Origin: an uncultured Porphyromonas sp.
GTDB taxonomy: Bacteria; Bacteroidota; Bacteroidia; Bacteroidales; Porphyromonadaceae
DNA length: 64,000 nucleotides
NCBI RefSeq assembly: GCF_938046015.1
Contig: NZ_CALIXW010000020.1
Coordinates: forward strand, 1 to 64,000
Reading direction: 5' to 3'
A model generated the notes under the pieces. That model was not told the origin of the DNA. It worked only from the letters and a program-made list of their open reading frames with translations, and made no database searches. Positions 7,825 through 15,378 of the stretch are shown here, in pieces (within the stretch, counting starts at the first letter, position 1; each line of letters starts with the position of its first letter). The position numbers and the translations under genes are program-made.

Positions 7825-8931
7825 TTAGCACTGCTCCAGGCCGCAGCTGCAGCCCTTGGGGTCGAGCTCGATGGTGAGGTGGCTCACTAGGCGCGCTGTA
7901 GCTAGTTGGCGCACGGCCTCCTTGAGCTCGGCGAGCTGGCGCGGCTTGGTCAGGCGCTCGCAGTCGTAGACGAGGTGCAGGGTGCCGATGTGCTGCTCGC
8001 CGTTGAGCGTCCAGAGGTGCACGTCGTGCACGGACAGCACGCCCTCCAAGCGCAGCACCTCCTCGACGAGCTCCTCGCTATCGACGTCCTCGGGCACACC
8101 TTGGAGGAAGATGCGGAGGTTGTCCCTGAGATTGAAGTACACATTGTACAGTACCCAGCCCGTGATGCAGAGCGAGAGGATGGGGTCAAGGATGGGGAGG
8201 TCGACGAAGTACATGACGACGCTGACGATGAGTACAGCCACCCAGCCCAGCACGTCCTCCATCAGATGCACGCGCATGGCACGCTCGTTGAGCGAGCTAC
8301 CGCCCATCATACGCCAGGCCGCGTAGCCATTGACCGCGAGGCCGAAGAGGGAGAGGACGAACATCCCCCCCGCATGCGGCTCGCTCGGGGTGATGATGCG
8401 CTCGATGGACTCCTTGATGACGAAGGCCGAGCCCACGAGCAGGATGATGGAGATGAGCAAGGCTCCCAGCAGGGAGAAGCGCTTGTAGCCGTAGCTGAAG
8501 TTCTGGTCGCGGCCCTTCTTGGACAGGCGCTCCAGATACCAAGCTACGCCCAGCGAACAGGAGTCACCGAAGTCGTGCAGCGCATCCGACAAGATCGCTA
8601 CACTCCCCGTATAGAGCCCGCCGACGAGCTCCACGAGGGCAAAGAAGAGGTTCAGCACGAAGCCCAAGAAGATATTCCCCTCCGCCTCGTTATGATGGTG
8701 ATGGTGGTGATGGCCGTGTCCGTGATGACGGTGGCTATGGCTGTGCCCTACTTCGTGCCCGTGGCTGTGCTGCGGGCTGGGACAAGCTCCTCCCTCGTGC
8801 TCGTGGCTATGCTGGTGCCCGTGACAGTGCTCCGCCTCATGCGCGTGGCTATGCTGATGGTTGGGACAAGCCCCGCCCGCGTGCTCGTGATGCTGCTCGT
8901 CGTCGACCTCTTCGCTGATCGTGTGGCTCAT
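7825..8931 (-). CDS. CDF-family zinc/divalent metal exporter with His-rich N terminus
   Basis: This 368-residue cation diffusion facilitator exchanges cytoplasmic Zn(II) or a similar metal for protons. The first ~80 residues contain about 30 histidines in imperfect repeats (HQHSHAHEAEH, HQHSHEHEGGACPSPQHSH) and end in a run of seven. Six membrane helices follow, with both metal-site HxxxD motifs: LSDALHDFGDS in helix 2 and VHLMEDVLGW in helix 5. The C-terminal cytoplasmic domain (VPEDVDSEELVEEVL to the end) closes with a Cys-rich tail GCSCGLEQC, which may bind metal. It is the first gene of a minus-strand set with porin, solute-binding protein, nitroreductase and DUF2520 genes. Confidence 0.93.
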   Translation of the reverse strand: MSHTISEEVDDEQHHEHAGGACPNHQHSHAHEAEHCHGHQHSHEHEGGACPSPQHSHGHEVGHSHSHRHHGHGHHHHHHHNEAEGNIFLGFVLNLFFALVELVGGLYTGSVAILSDALHDFGDSCSLGVAWYLERLSKKGRDQNFSYGYKRFSLLGALLISIILLVGSAFVIKESIERIITPSEPHAGGMFVLSLFGLAVNGYAAWRMMGGSSLNERAMRVHLMEDVLGWVAVLIVSVVMYFVDLPILDPILSLCITGWVLYNVYFNLRDNLRIFLQGVPEDVDSEELVEEVLRLEGVLSVHDVHLWTLNGEQHIGTLHLVYDCERLTKPRQLAELKEAVRQLATARLVSHLTIELDPKGCSCGLEQC

Positions 8932-8994
8932 AATGCTCCTATGCTTGATGCCTGCTGCTAGGCTCCTTTATACTAACTAACGTCCTTATGAGTA

Positions 8995-9002
8995 CAAAAG
9001 TA
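8995..9002 (-). promoter_or_regulatory. -7 box TACTTTTG for the CDF operon
   Basis: Exact TAnnTTTG match on the minus strand, predicting a ~60-nt leader. It probably drives the co-directional genes down to 3265. Confidence 0.65.
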
Positions 9003-9237
9003 CGGCTTTTTGGGGGCATCGATCGCGGCGCCTCGCCTCGCTGCTTTGCGTGCTTCCTTATCCTGCTCGCCGTCCTCCTCCTCCTTTGCTCTCCCCGCCG
9101 CTGGATCGTGCCCCTTAGCCCTGCCTATCCAGCCCTGCGATGACTTGGTCCCCCTCTGGCTGGTAGAGCGGGGAACGCTCCCTCGCAGCTATGCGCTGGA
9201 CAGAGGATTCGGATCGCTCCTGGGGGGCGAAGTGCGG

Positions 9238-9269
9238 AGACCATTTTCGGGAGCTCCCGAAAATGGTCT
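9238..9269. promoter_or_regulatory. 32-bp perfect palindrome
   Basis: Two 16-base half-sites, AGACCATTTTCGGGAG and its exact complement, with no spacer. There is no T tract and no gene ends nearby, so it is not an ordinary terminator. It could be an operator, a transposon-end remnant or an RNA hairpin. Confidence 0.6.
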
Positions 9270-9327
9270 GTCTCGGTAGCGAGCTCAGCGTATGATCTCT
9301 ACGCTGCTACGCGCTAAGCTGCGGAGC

Positions 9328-9549
9328 GGAATAGCCCTCGGTAGCGTCACGGCTAGAACTCAGCTCCGTGAGGGATAAGTATCGGTGGCGTTTAGGGATA
9401 TCAGTCAGCGCGCAGAGGGGTACCGGTCAGCGTCGTCACTGATAGGTCGGAAGGCCGTGAGGGATATCCTTCAGCCTCGTCCCCGCAGTAGGTGGGCGGA
9501 GCTGCGGGTAAGGTGACGAGGCAAGCCATCCCGCTCGGAGCGTGGCGCA
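9328..9549 (+). repeat. 222-bp direct repeat, copy A
   Basis: Matches 10241-10462 over its whole length with no gaps and about 16 mismatches (about 93% identity). It contains a five-unit 22-bp array (9369-9479) and a hairpin-forming segment (CCCCGCAG ... CTGCGGG near 9481-9508). The two copies flank the P-loop gene. Confidence 0.9.
9369..9479 (+). repeat. 22-bp tandem array, GGATATC class
   Basis: Five units, the first 23 bp and the others 22 bp, inside direct repeat copy A. The last unit (TGAGGGATATCCTTCAG) is closest to the family consensus; unit 4 is diverged (TCACTGATAGGTCGG). Confidence 0.8.
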
Positions 9550-9618
9550 AGACTCCTCGGCCTTGTCCTCCTAATAGAGTATGCGCTAATTAGTGCTAGT
9601 ATGCTACGGAAAGTTTTG

Positions 9619-9626
9619 TACCTTTG
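9619..9626 (+). promoter_or_regulatory. -7 box TACCTTTG for the P-loop gene
   Basis: Exact TAnnTTTG match with ~84-nt leader. The surrounding TTTTGTACCTTT is repeated exactly upstream of the tannase-like gene at 10726-10737. Confidence 0.65.
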
Positions 9627-9713
9627 AATCATAGTTAGCCCCTAGCGCTTGCCGTACTCAGAGGAGTGCGGCGAAGAGCTAGGATACCTGTGTAACCTAA
9701 TTCTATATGTAAG

Positions 9714-10154
9714 ATGAGTGGAAATTCAACTAGTCCGTCAAAGAGGATAATCATCATGCTTTACGGCCCCCATGATTCTGGTAAGACGACATCGCTTAAC
9801 CATCTGATCGGACTTTTGGATCCGAATCGAAAAGATTGGCCTCAGGGGAAGGATAGGGAGGTGCTTGTCGATTATGAAGATGCCCGAGTCGCTGTGACGA
9901 CGAAAGGAGATGGCTTGGAAGAGATCGAGGGCAATCTAAAATTCGCAGAAGAAACGGGTTGCGATATTCTTGTTACTGCAGCGAGAACAAGGGGAGCAAC
10001 ACGGAAGAAAATCCGCGACTATGCTAGCAAACCCTCAATTAAACTAATTGAGGTGGGAGCGTACATTGCACCTCAATTTGCTAATTTAGTTAATCCAGTA
10101 CTGGCTGCTTCTCTCAAGAAGATCATAGAGGGCCTTATAAAGGAGCACCTATAG
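9714..10154 (+). CDS. Small P-loop NTPase-like protein, accessory, function unknown
   Basis: I do not recognise a family. This 146-residue protein has a clear Walker A motif, GPHDSGKT (residues 18-25), after a hydrophobic strand (RIIIMLY), and a possible Walker B-like strand EVLVDYED. A second hydrophobic strand CDILVTAARTRG and a C-terminal helix (NPVLAASLKKIIEGLIKEHL) complete it. It is too short for a full AAA or ABC ATPase and could be a kinase-like or GTPase-like minimal P-loop fold. Its codon use is visibly more A+T-rich than any neighbour, and it lies between two 222-bp direct repeats, both signs of horizontal acquisition. It has its own promoter box and no cotranscribed partner. Confidence 0.65.
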   Translation: MSGNSTSPSKRIIIMLYGPHDSGKTTSLNHLIGLLDPNRKDWPQGKDREVLVDYEDARVAVTTKGDGLEEIEGNLKFAEETGCDILVTAARTRGATRKKIRDYASKPSIKLIEVGAYIAPQFANLVNPVLAASLKKIIEGLIKEHL

Positions 10155-10240
10155 TTGTGTCTCGCGAAGCCTCTCTTTAGCTTTGCTACTCCTTGTCCGT
10201 AGCCTTTTGCTACGGTAGCTTGCCACCTCGTTAGCGACGT

Positions 10241-10462
10241 GGAATAGCTCTCGGCAGCGTCACGGCTAGCCCTCAGCTCCGTGAGGGATAAGTATCGGCG
10301 GCGTTTAGGGATATCAGTCAGCGTGCTGAGGGGTATCGGTCAGCGCCGTTACTGATAGGTCGGACGGTCGTGAGGGATATCCCTCAGCCTCGCCCCCGCA
10401 GTAGGTGGGCGGAGCTGCGGGTAAGGCGACGAGGCAAGCCATCCCGCTCAGAGCGTGGCGCA
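10241..10462 (+). repeat. 222-bp direct repeat, copy B
   Basis: Second copy of 9328-9549, same length and orientation, 913 bp downstream. Recombination between the two would delete the P-loop gene as a circle. Confidence 0.9.
10282..10392 (+). repeat. 22-bp tandem array, GGATATC class
   Basis: Array within direct repeat copy B. Its last unit contains the fully palindromic form TGAGGGATATCCCTCA. Confidence 0.8.
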
Positions 10463-10526
10463 CGGCTGCTTCGGACAAGAAGCAGACGAGGCTTGCGCTC
10501 CCGCCAGCTAAGGACAGAACAGACAC

Positions 10527-10578
10527 AAAAAGCCCGAGGGGGCACACCGCAGCTGCGGTGTGCCCCCTCGGGCTTTTT
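10527..10578. terminator. 52-bp perfect palindromic terminator
   Basis: AAAAAGCCCGAGGGGGCACA is followed by CCGCAG and then the exact complement, ending in TTTTTT. It would terminate in both directions. The homologous hairpin after polA (12355-12400) has lost the right-hand T run. Confidence 0.85.
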
Positions 10579-10617
10579 TAGGGTGGAGGTGCTGGAGGAT
10601 GGGTGGTGGCGGGGGAC

Positions 10618-10692
10618 TTAGTGCACCTCCAGCCAGTTGGCCCCCGTGCCGATGCTTACCTCCAGCGGGATGCTGAGCTCGGGGTAGACGGC
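10618..10692 (-). pseudogene. polA 3'-end fragment
   Basis: Reading the minus strand gives VYPELSIPLEVSIGTGANW then LEVH and a stop, against VYPELRVPLEVSIGTGANW then LEAH in the intact polA. Only about 24 codons remain, without a start or any functional domain. The differences (R to S, V to I, A to V) show it has diverged since duplication. It shows that the tannase-like gene was placed between two polA 3' ends. Confidence 0.85.
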
Positions 10693-10729
10693 CTTAAGAG
10701 GCGGCTCGATGTTTTTTGGCGGACTTTTG

Positions 10730-10737
10730 TACCTTTA
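10730..10737 (+). promoter_or_regulatory. -7-like box TACCTTTA for the tannase-like gene
   Basis: One mismatch (final A) from TAnnTTTG, inside TTTTGTACCTTT, which also precedes the P-loop gene. Confidence 0.5.
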
Positions 10738-10845
10738 GGGCATCGCGAGCCCTCGATGCTCCGACGGTGCTCTAGCCGTAGAGACTAGGTTGGCGAGCGC
10801 GTGTGCGGGCAGAGGGGAATGCATCATCAGACAAGGTATCAAATA

Positions 10846-12336
10846 ATGAAGAGAAAAAGCATCCTAGCGCTGCTGGGCGCTGCCTGCATGGTCTCGGCAC
10901 AGGCCAAGCCTCAGGCCCCACTGAAATTCGACGCGAGCAAGAGCGCTAAGTCCTCCTTGACGATGCCCGACGGGCGCATCGTGCACTATACGGCCTACAC
11001 GAAGCAGTACTTCGTCTCCCAGGTGGAGGACTCCACCTATCAGTATCTCAATGTCTTCGTCCCCGAGGGGGCGACAGAGCAGACGCCCATCTTCGTCCGC
11101 ACCTATATCGGTGGGTATATGGAGAGCACGGCGGGCTATCCTCAGGCGGCCGATGCCAGTGGCCGAGCCTTGGCAGAGGGCTATGTCCTCGTTATCCCCG
11201 GGAGCCGCGGACGTCGCTCTACCGTCAAGCAGGGGAAGCAGACCCTCTATACGGGGCGTGCCCCCAAGGGACTGCTTGACCTCAAGGCCGCCATCCGCTA
11301 CCTTCGCCACTTCGACCGAGAGCTCCCAGGAGACACGGAGAAGATCATCATCGACGGCACGAGCGCGGGCGGGGCGATGTCCGCCCTCGTAGGTGCTACG
11401 GGCAATCATCCCGCCTACGCTCCGCTCCTCAAGGCTATGGGCGCCGCCGACGAGCGGGACGACGTCTTCGCCAGTGTCTGCTTCTGTCCCATTACCGACC
11501 TAGAGCACGCCGATATGGCCTACGAATGGCTCTACGGGGGGACGGCCAGCCGCCAGGCGCTGCCCGAGGTGCAGCGGCAGCTAACTGAGGAGCTGGCGGC
11601 ACAGTACCCCGCCTACCTCAACTCGCTGGGCCTAGCCAGACCCGACGGCAGGGCGCTGACCGCAGATAACTATCGAGACTACATCAAGGAGCTCCTCATC
11701 GAGAGCGCTCAGGCGGCGAAGGATGCTGGGGCGAACATCGCCGATACGCTGGGCTTCAGCTTCTCGGCGGAGGTGGCCTTCCAGGCGCCGATCAATGGCG
11801 GTGTAGGGCAGCCCCCAGCTCCAGCGGGGCTACCATTCGCCCCTCGAGGGATGCGTCGCGGTGCCCCTCAGCAAGGGGAGTACATCACGGGGCTTGACCT
11901 AGAGAAGTACCTGAACTATGTCGTGACCACGCAGCCGCTCAAGGGCGTCCCCGCCTTCGATAGCTATCAGGTGGATGGTGCTGAGGCAAGCGGCGAGAAT
12001 GGCCTCTTCGGCGACGCCCGCGGATCGGATGCTAACTTCACCCCATGGGCAGCAGGCAAGACGGGGGCAAAGCTCAGCGCCGAGCTCCTAGAGCGTGTGC
12101 GCCTGATGAACCCTATGGGCTTCATCGGGGATGCCCAGGCGACGAATGCCCCCTACTGGTATCTCCGCCATGGGGCTCGGGACCGAGACACGGCCTTCCC
12201 CATCGTGATCAACCTCGCGGCTCAGCTCCGTAAGCATGGGCGAGCCGTGGACTTCAAGCTCCCGTGGAACCGTCCCCACAGCGGCGACTATGCCCTGAAC
12301 GAGCTCTTCGCCTGGCTCAAGGCCATCACCCGCTAA
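10846..12336 (+). CDS. Tannase-like (subtype B) exported alpha/beta hydrolase
   Basis: Esterase of 496 residues with signal peptide MKRKSILALLGAACMVSAQA. The nucleophile elbow is GTSAGGA with Ser173; the surrounding ATGNHPAYAPLLKAMGA and CFCPITDLEHADMAYEW match the bacterial subtype B tannases (gallate-ester hydrolases) as I know them. Asp446 or Asp448 (ARDRDTAFP) and His478 (RPHSGDY) are the likely other triad members. It would cleave aromatic-acid esters in the periplasm or outside the cell; a peptidase-like relative is possible. The frame is open from 10801, but ATG 10846 gives the signal peptide. It lies between two copies of the polA 3' region, so it looks inserted. Confidence 0.8.
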   Translation: MKRKSILALLGAACMVSAQAKPQAPLKFDASKSAKSSLTMPDGRIVHYTAYTKQYFVSQVEDSTYQYLNVFVPEGATEQTPIFVRTYIGGYMESTAGYPQAADASGRALAEGYVLVIPGSRGRRSTVKQGKQTLYTGRAPKGLLDLKAAIRYLRHFDRELPGDTEKIIIDGTSAGGAMSALVGATGNHPAYAPLLKAMGAADERDDVFASVCFCPITDLEHADMAYEWLYGGTASRQALPEVQRQLTEELAAQYPAYLNSLGLARPDGRALTADNYRDYIKELLIESAQAAKDAGANIADTLGFSFSAEVAFQAPINGGVGQPPAPAGLPFAPRGMRRGAPQQGEYITGLDLEKYLNYVVTTQPLKGVPAFDSYQVDGAEASGENGLFGDARGSDANFTPWAAGKTGAKLSAELLERVRLMNPMGFIGDAQATNAPYWYLRHGARDRDTAFPIVINLAAQLRKHGRAVDFKLPWNRPHSGDYALNELFAWLKAITR

Positions 12337-12517
12337 GGACGCGGGACAGACACAAAAAGCCCGAGGGGGCACGCCGCAGCTGCGGTGTGCCCCCTCGAGC
12401 GTATTAGGGTAGAGGTGCTGGTGGATGGGAGCGGGCGGGTGGCTTAGTGCGCCTCCAGCCAGTTGGCACCCGTGCCGATGCTGACCTCCAGCGGGACGCG
12501 TAGCTCGGGATAGACGG
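12332..12517. repeat. Duplicated polA 3' region, resident copy
   Basis: The copy that contains the real polA C terminus and terminator hairpin (GGGGGCAC and CCGCAGCTGCGG core, 12355-12400). Homologous to 10507-10692. Confidence 0.85.
12355..12400 (-). terminator. polA terminator hairpin
   Basis: GAGGGGGCAC...GTGCCCCCTC stem. In the polA direction it is followed by GGGCTTTTT. In the tannase direction the T run is missing (CGAGCGTATT), but the stem may still serve both genes. Confidence 0.75.
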
Positions 12518-15200
12518 ACTCCATCGTCGTGCGCACGAGGTGGGTGACTTCGTCGAGCTCGTCCAGAGGGACGTTGAGATTGAGTTCGTCATGCACCTGC
12601 AGCAGGATCTCGGAGCGTAGGCCGCGGCTGCGCAGCTCCTCCTCGAGGCGTATCATAGCGATCTTGATGAGGTCGGCGGCCGATCCCTGCAGCGGGGCGT
12701 TGATGGCGTTGCGCTCGGCATAGCCACGCACGACGGTGTTGGCGCTGTTGATGTCGGGTAGGGAGCGTCGGCGGCCTAGGAGGGTGGAGACATAGCCCTG
12801 CTGCTTGGCCTGCTCGACCACCTCGTGTATGTAGCGGGCTACGCCGGGGTAGGAGGCGAAGTAGCCATCGATGAGCTCCTTGGCCTCCTTGCGCGAGATG
12901 GAGAGGCGCTCACTGAGACCGAAGGCCGAGATGCCGTAGATGATGCCGAAGTTCGCCGTCTTGGCTCTGCGGCGCATGTCGCTGGTGACCTCCTCGAGGC
13001 TGAGGCCGTAGATCTTGGCCGCAGTGGCCTGATGGACGTCCTGCCCCGAGCGGAAGGCCTCGATCAGAGCCTCGTCCTGGCTGAAGTGCGCCATCAGTCG
13101 GAGCTCGATCTGCGAATAGTCGGCCGAGAGGAAGGTACAGCCCGGCTCGGGGACGAAGGCCTCGCGTATGGCGCGTCCCTCGGGGGTGCGGATGGGGATG
13201 TTCTGTATGTTGGGGTTGCTGCTGGAGAGGCGCCCCGTGGCGGCTATCGTTTGGTTGAAGGTCGTGTGGATCTTGCCGTCGGGGTAGGTCTGCTCGGGCA
13301 AGGTGTCGATGTAGGTGCTGAGCAGCTTCTTCACCCCGCGGTAGTCGAGGATCTTTTCCACTACGGGGTGCTTGTCACGGATCTTCTCCAGTACCTCCTC
13401 GCTCGTGGTGTAGCCGCCGGTCTTCGTCTTCTTGGGCTTCTCCACGATCTGCAGCTCGTCGAAGAGCGCCTCGCCTACCTGCTTGCTGCTGTTGATGTTG
13501 ATCGGGTGACCGATGAGGGCGTTGATCTCCTCCTCCAGTTCGCTCAGGCGCATCTCGAGGGCAGCGCCCTGACGGGCGAGGCAGTCCTTGTCGAGGCGCA
13601 CCCCCGTGCGCTCCATGCGTAGCAGTACCCGTAGCAGCGGCATCTCCACCTCGCGGAAGAGCTGCGTGAGCTGGGCGGCCTCGAGGCGCTCACGTAGGTA
13701 GCGGTAGAGCTGGTAGATGATGTGCGTATCCTCCGAGGCGTAGTACTGCAGGCGCTCGGGGGCCACCTGGCGTAGGTCGAAGTGCTTGGCGCTCTGCGGT
13801 GCGATCAGCTCCTCGAAGCTCATCATCTGGTATCCGAGGAACTTATCCGCTAGCTCATCTAGCCCGTGACGCATGTCGGGATAGAGCAGATAGTGGGCGA
13901 TCATGGTGTCGAAGAGCTCGCCCGCGACCTCGATGCCGTAGCTGAGCAGTACCTGGAGGTCGTACTTGAGGTTCTGCCCGACCTTGAGCGAGCGCGTGGA
14001 GGTAAAGAGCGGACGTAGGCGCTCCAGAAGGGCGAGGGCGGCACTACGCTCGGCGGGGATGTCGAGGTAGTAGGTGCAGCTGTCGTCGAGGGCGAAGGTC
14101 AGGGCGACGAGCTCGGCCCTCAGTGGGTCTACGCTCGTGGTCTCGCTGTCGAAGGTGAGGACACTGGCAGCAGCGGCGCGCTGGACGAAGGCCTCCAGCG
14201 TCTCGTCCGTCAGCAGCTCGATACGTAGGGGCGCTAGCTCCGTAGGGGCAGGGGTGGCGGCCTCCTCCGTCTCCTCGAGGCTGGCGAAGAGATCATCAGC
14301 GGGGAGGTCAGCTGCCTTGGGTGCGGGTGCGGGCTTCGAGCCGAGGACACGGCTGAGGAGCGTGCGGAACTCCAGCGCCTCGAAGAGCTCCCGTACCGCC
14401 TCCTCATCCTTGGGCTGCAGTCTGTAGGCCCCCGGCTCGTAGTGGATGGGCACGTCGCGGCGTATCGTCGCCAGATAGTAGGAGAGGCGTATGTCGTCGG
14501 CGCCCTCTAGGATCTTGCGCCCCGTGGCGCCCTTGATGTCCTGGGCATGGGCCAGCAGCTCCTCGATGCTGCCGTACTCCGCCAGGAGCTTCTGCGCGCC
14601 CTTCTCCCCTATGCCCTTACAGCCGGGGATGTTGTCCACCTTGTCCCCGAGGAGGGCGAGGTAGTCGATGACTTGGCTGGGATGCTGTAGGCCGTACTTC
14701 TCCTTGATCTCCTCCTCGCCCCAGAGCTCGTAGCCGCCGCCCGTGGCAGGGCGGTACATCCATACCTGGGGGCCGACGAGCTGCCCATAGTCCTTGTCGG
14801 GGGTGACCATATAGACCTCCTGCCCTGCGGCGGCGGCCTGCTGGCTGAGCGTGCCGATGACGTCGTCCGCCTCGAAGTCCTCTACCTCGATGGCAGGGAT
14901 GCGGTAGGCCTCCAGCAGCTGGCGAATCAGCGGCACAGCGATACGTATGCCCTCGGGCGTCTCCTCGCGCTGCGCCTTGTACTCGGGGTACTCGCGGTGG
15001 CGGAAGGTGCCGCCCTTAGGGTCGAAGACTACGGCCAGCTCGTCGGGCTGTGCCTTAGCCAAGAGGTCCTCCAGCATGAGGACGAAGCCGAAGACAGCGG
15101 AGGTATTGCGTCCCGAGCTGTCGATGCGCGGGTTCTTGATGAAGGCGTAGTAGGCGCGGTAGATCAGCGCGTAGGCATCGAGGAGGAAGAGGCGTGACAT
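12444..15200 (-). CDS. polA: DNA polymerase I
   Basis: Full-length 918-residue family A polymerase for Okazaki-fragment maturation and excision repair. Domains in order: 5'-3' flap nuclease (about 1-290, FVLMLEDLLAKAQPDELAVVFD, GDKVDNIPG), 3'-5' exonuclease (about 325-510) and polymerase (about 530-918, motif A DYSQIELR, motif C QVHDELN). The proofreading metal ligands appear present (LTFDSETTS and YYASEDTHIIYQL), so it is probably proofreading-competent, unlike Taq-type enzymes. A TACCTTTG box precedes it by about 160 nt. Its last ~24 codons and terminator are duplicated at 10507-10692. Confidence 0.98.
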   Translation of the reverse strand: MSRLFLLDAYALIYRAYYAFIKNPRIDSSGRNTSAVFGFVLMLEDLLAKAQPDELAVVFDPKGGTFRHREYPEYKAQREETPEGIRIAVPLIRQLLEAYRIPAIEVEDFEADDVIGTLSQQAAAAGQEVYMVTPDKDYGQLVGPQVWMYRPATGGGYELWGEEEIKEKYGLQHPSQVIDYLALLGDKVDNIPGCKGIGEKGAQKLLAEYGSIEELLAHAQDIKGATGRKILEGADDIRLSYYLATIRRDVPIHYEPGAYRLQPKDEEAVRELFEALEFRTLLSRVLGSKPAPAPKAADLPADDLFASLEETEEAATPAPTELAPLRIELLTDETLEAFVQRAAAASVLTFDSETTSVDPLRAELVALTFALDDSCTYYLDIPAERSAALALLERLRPLFTSTRSLKVGQNLKYDLQVLLSYGIEVAGELFDTMIAHYLLYPDMRHGLDELADKFLGYQMMSFEELIAPQSAKHFDLRQVAPERLQYYASEDTHIIYQLYRYLRERLEAAQLTQLFREVEMPLLRVLLRMERTGVRLDKDCLARQGAALEMRLSELEEEINALIGHPININSSKQVGEALFDELQIVEKPKKTKTGGYTTSEEVLEKIRDKHPVVEKILDYRGVKKLLSTYIDTLPEQTYPDGKIHTTFNQTIAATGRLSSSNPNIQNIPIRTPEGRAIREAFVPEPGCTFLSADYSQIELRLMAHFSQDEALIEAFRSGQDVHQATAAKIYGLSLEEVTSDMRRRAKTANFGIIYGISAFGLSERLSISRKEAKELIDGYFASYPGVARYIHEVVEQAKQQGYVSTLLGRRRSLPDINSANTVVRGYAERNAINAPLQGSAADLIKIAMIRLEEELRSRGLRSEILLQVHDELNLNVPLDELDEVTHLVRTTMESVYPELRVPLEVSIGTGANWLEAH

Positions 15201-15362
15201 CTATATAGGGCTTGTGGTGAAGGCGAGGAATAAGTGAAGGAAGAGCGCGTGCGGGTGGGGGACGAAGCTCAGGGGCAGGGCACGGCGCTAGTCTCGAGGG
15301 TGGGGGAGCGGCACTCAGAGCGTGGCTCGTAGCCTTAACCCCCAGCTCCTAGGGGCTCGGTG

Positions 15363-15370
15363 CAAAGGTA
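15363..15370 (-). promoter_or_regulatory. -7 box TACCTTTG for polA
   Basis: Exact TAnnTTTG match between the nuclease gene stop and polA, so polA probably has its own promoter with a leader of about 159 nt. Confidence 0.65.
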
Positions 15371-15378
15371 GCGCTATT

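Larger units (their letters stand above)
8932..9713. other. Divergent intergenic region, accessory
   Basis: Between the CDF gene (-) and the P-loop gene (+). It contains the CDF promoter, a 32-bp perfect palindrome (9238-9269), the first copy of the 222-bp direct repeat with its 22-bp array, and the promoter of the P-loop gene. An open frame at 9010-9279 has low-complexity Ser/Ala/Leu composition, no start context and no family, and is not taken as a gene. Confidence 0.6.
10507..10692. repeat. Duplicated polA 3' region, remote copy
   Basis: About 186 bp matching 12332-12517 with roughly 80-85% identity, in the same orientation. It begins at the GCTAAGGAC that in the other copy forms the stop codon of the tannase-like gene and ends within the last codons of polA. 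Confidence 0.85.
10155..10845. other. Intergenic region with repeat copy B and polA remnant
   Basis: No intact gene. Contains the second 222-bp repeat (10241-10462), a duplicated polA terminator and 3' end (10507-10692), and the promoter of the tannase-like gene. Confidence 0.7.

Noticed and set aside
9010..9279. 89-codon open frame as a gene
   Set aside because: Ser/Ala/Leu-rich composition, no start context, and it runs into the 32-bp palindrome.
10370..10621. Open frames over repeat B and the polA remnant (also 10603-10788)
   Set aside because: They cross a perfect-palindrome terminator and the duplicated polA end; no protein-like sequence.
9238..12517. A transposase or integrase for the accessory island
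   Set aside because: All six frames between the CDF gene and polA were read; no recombinase motif was found.
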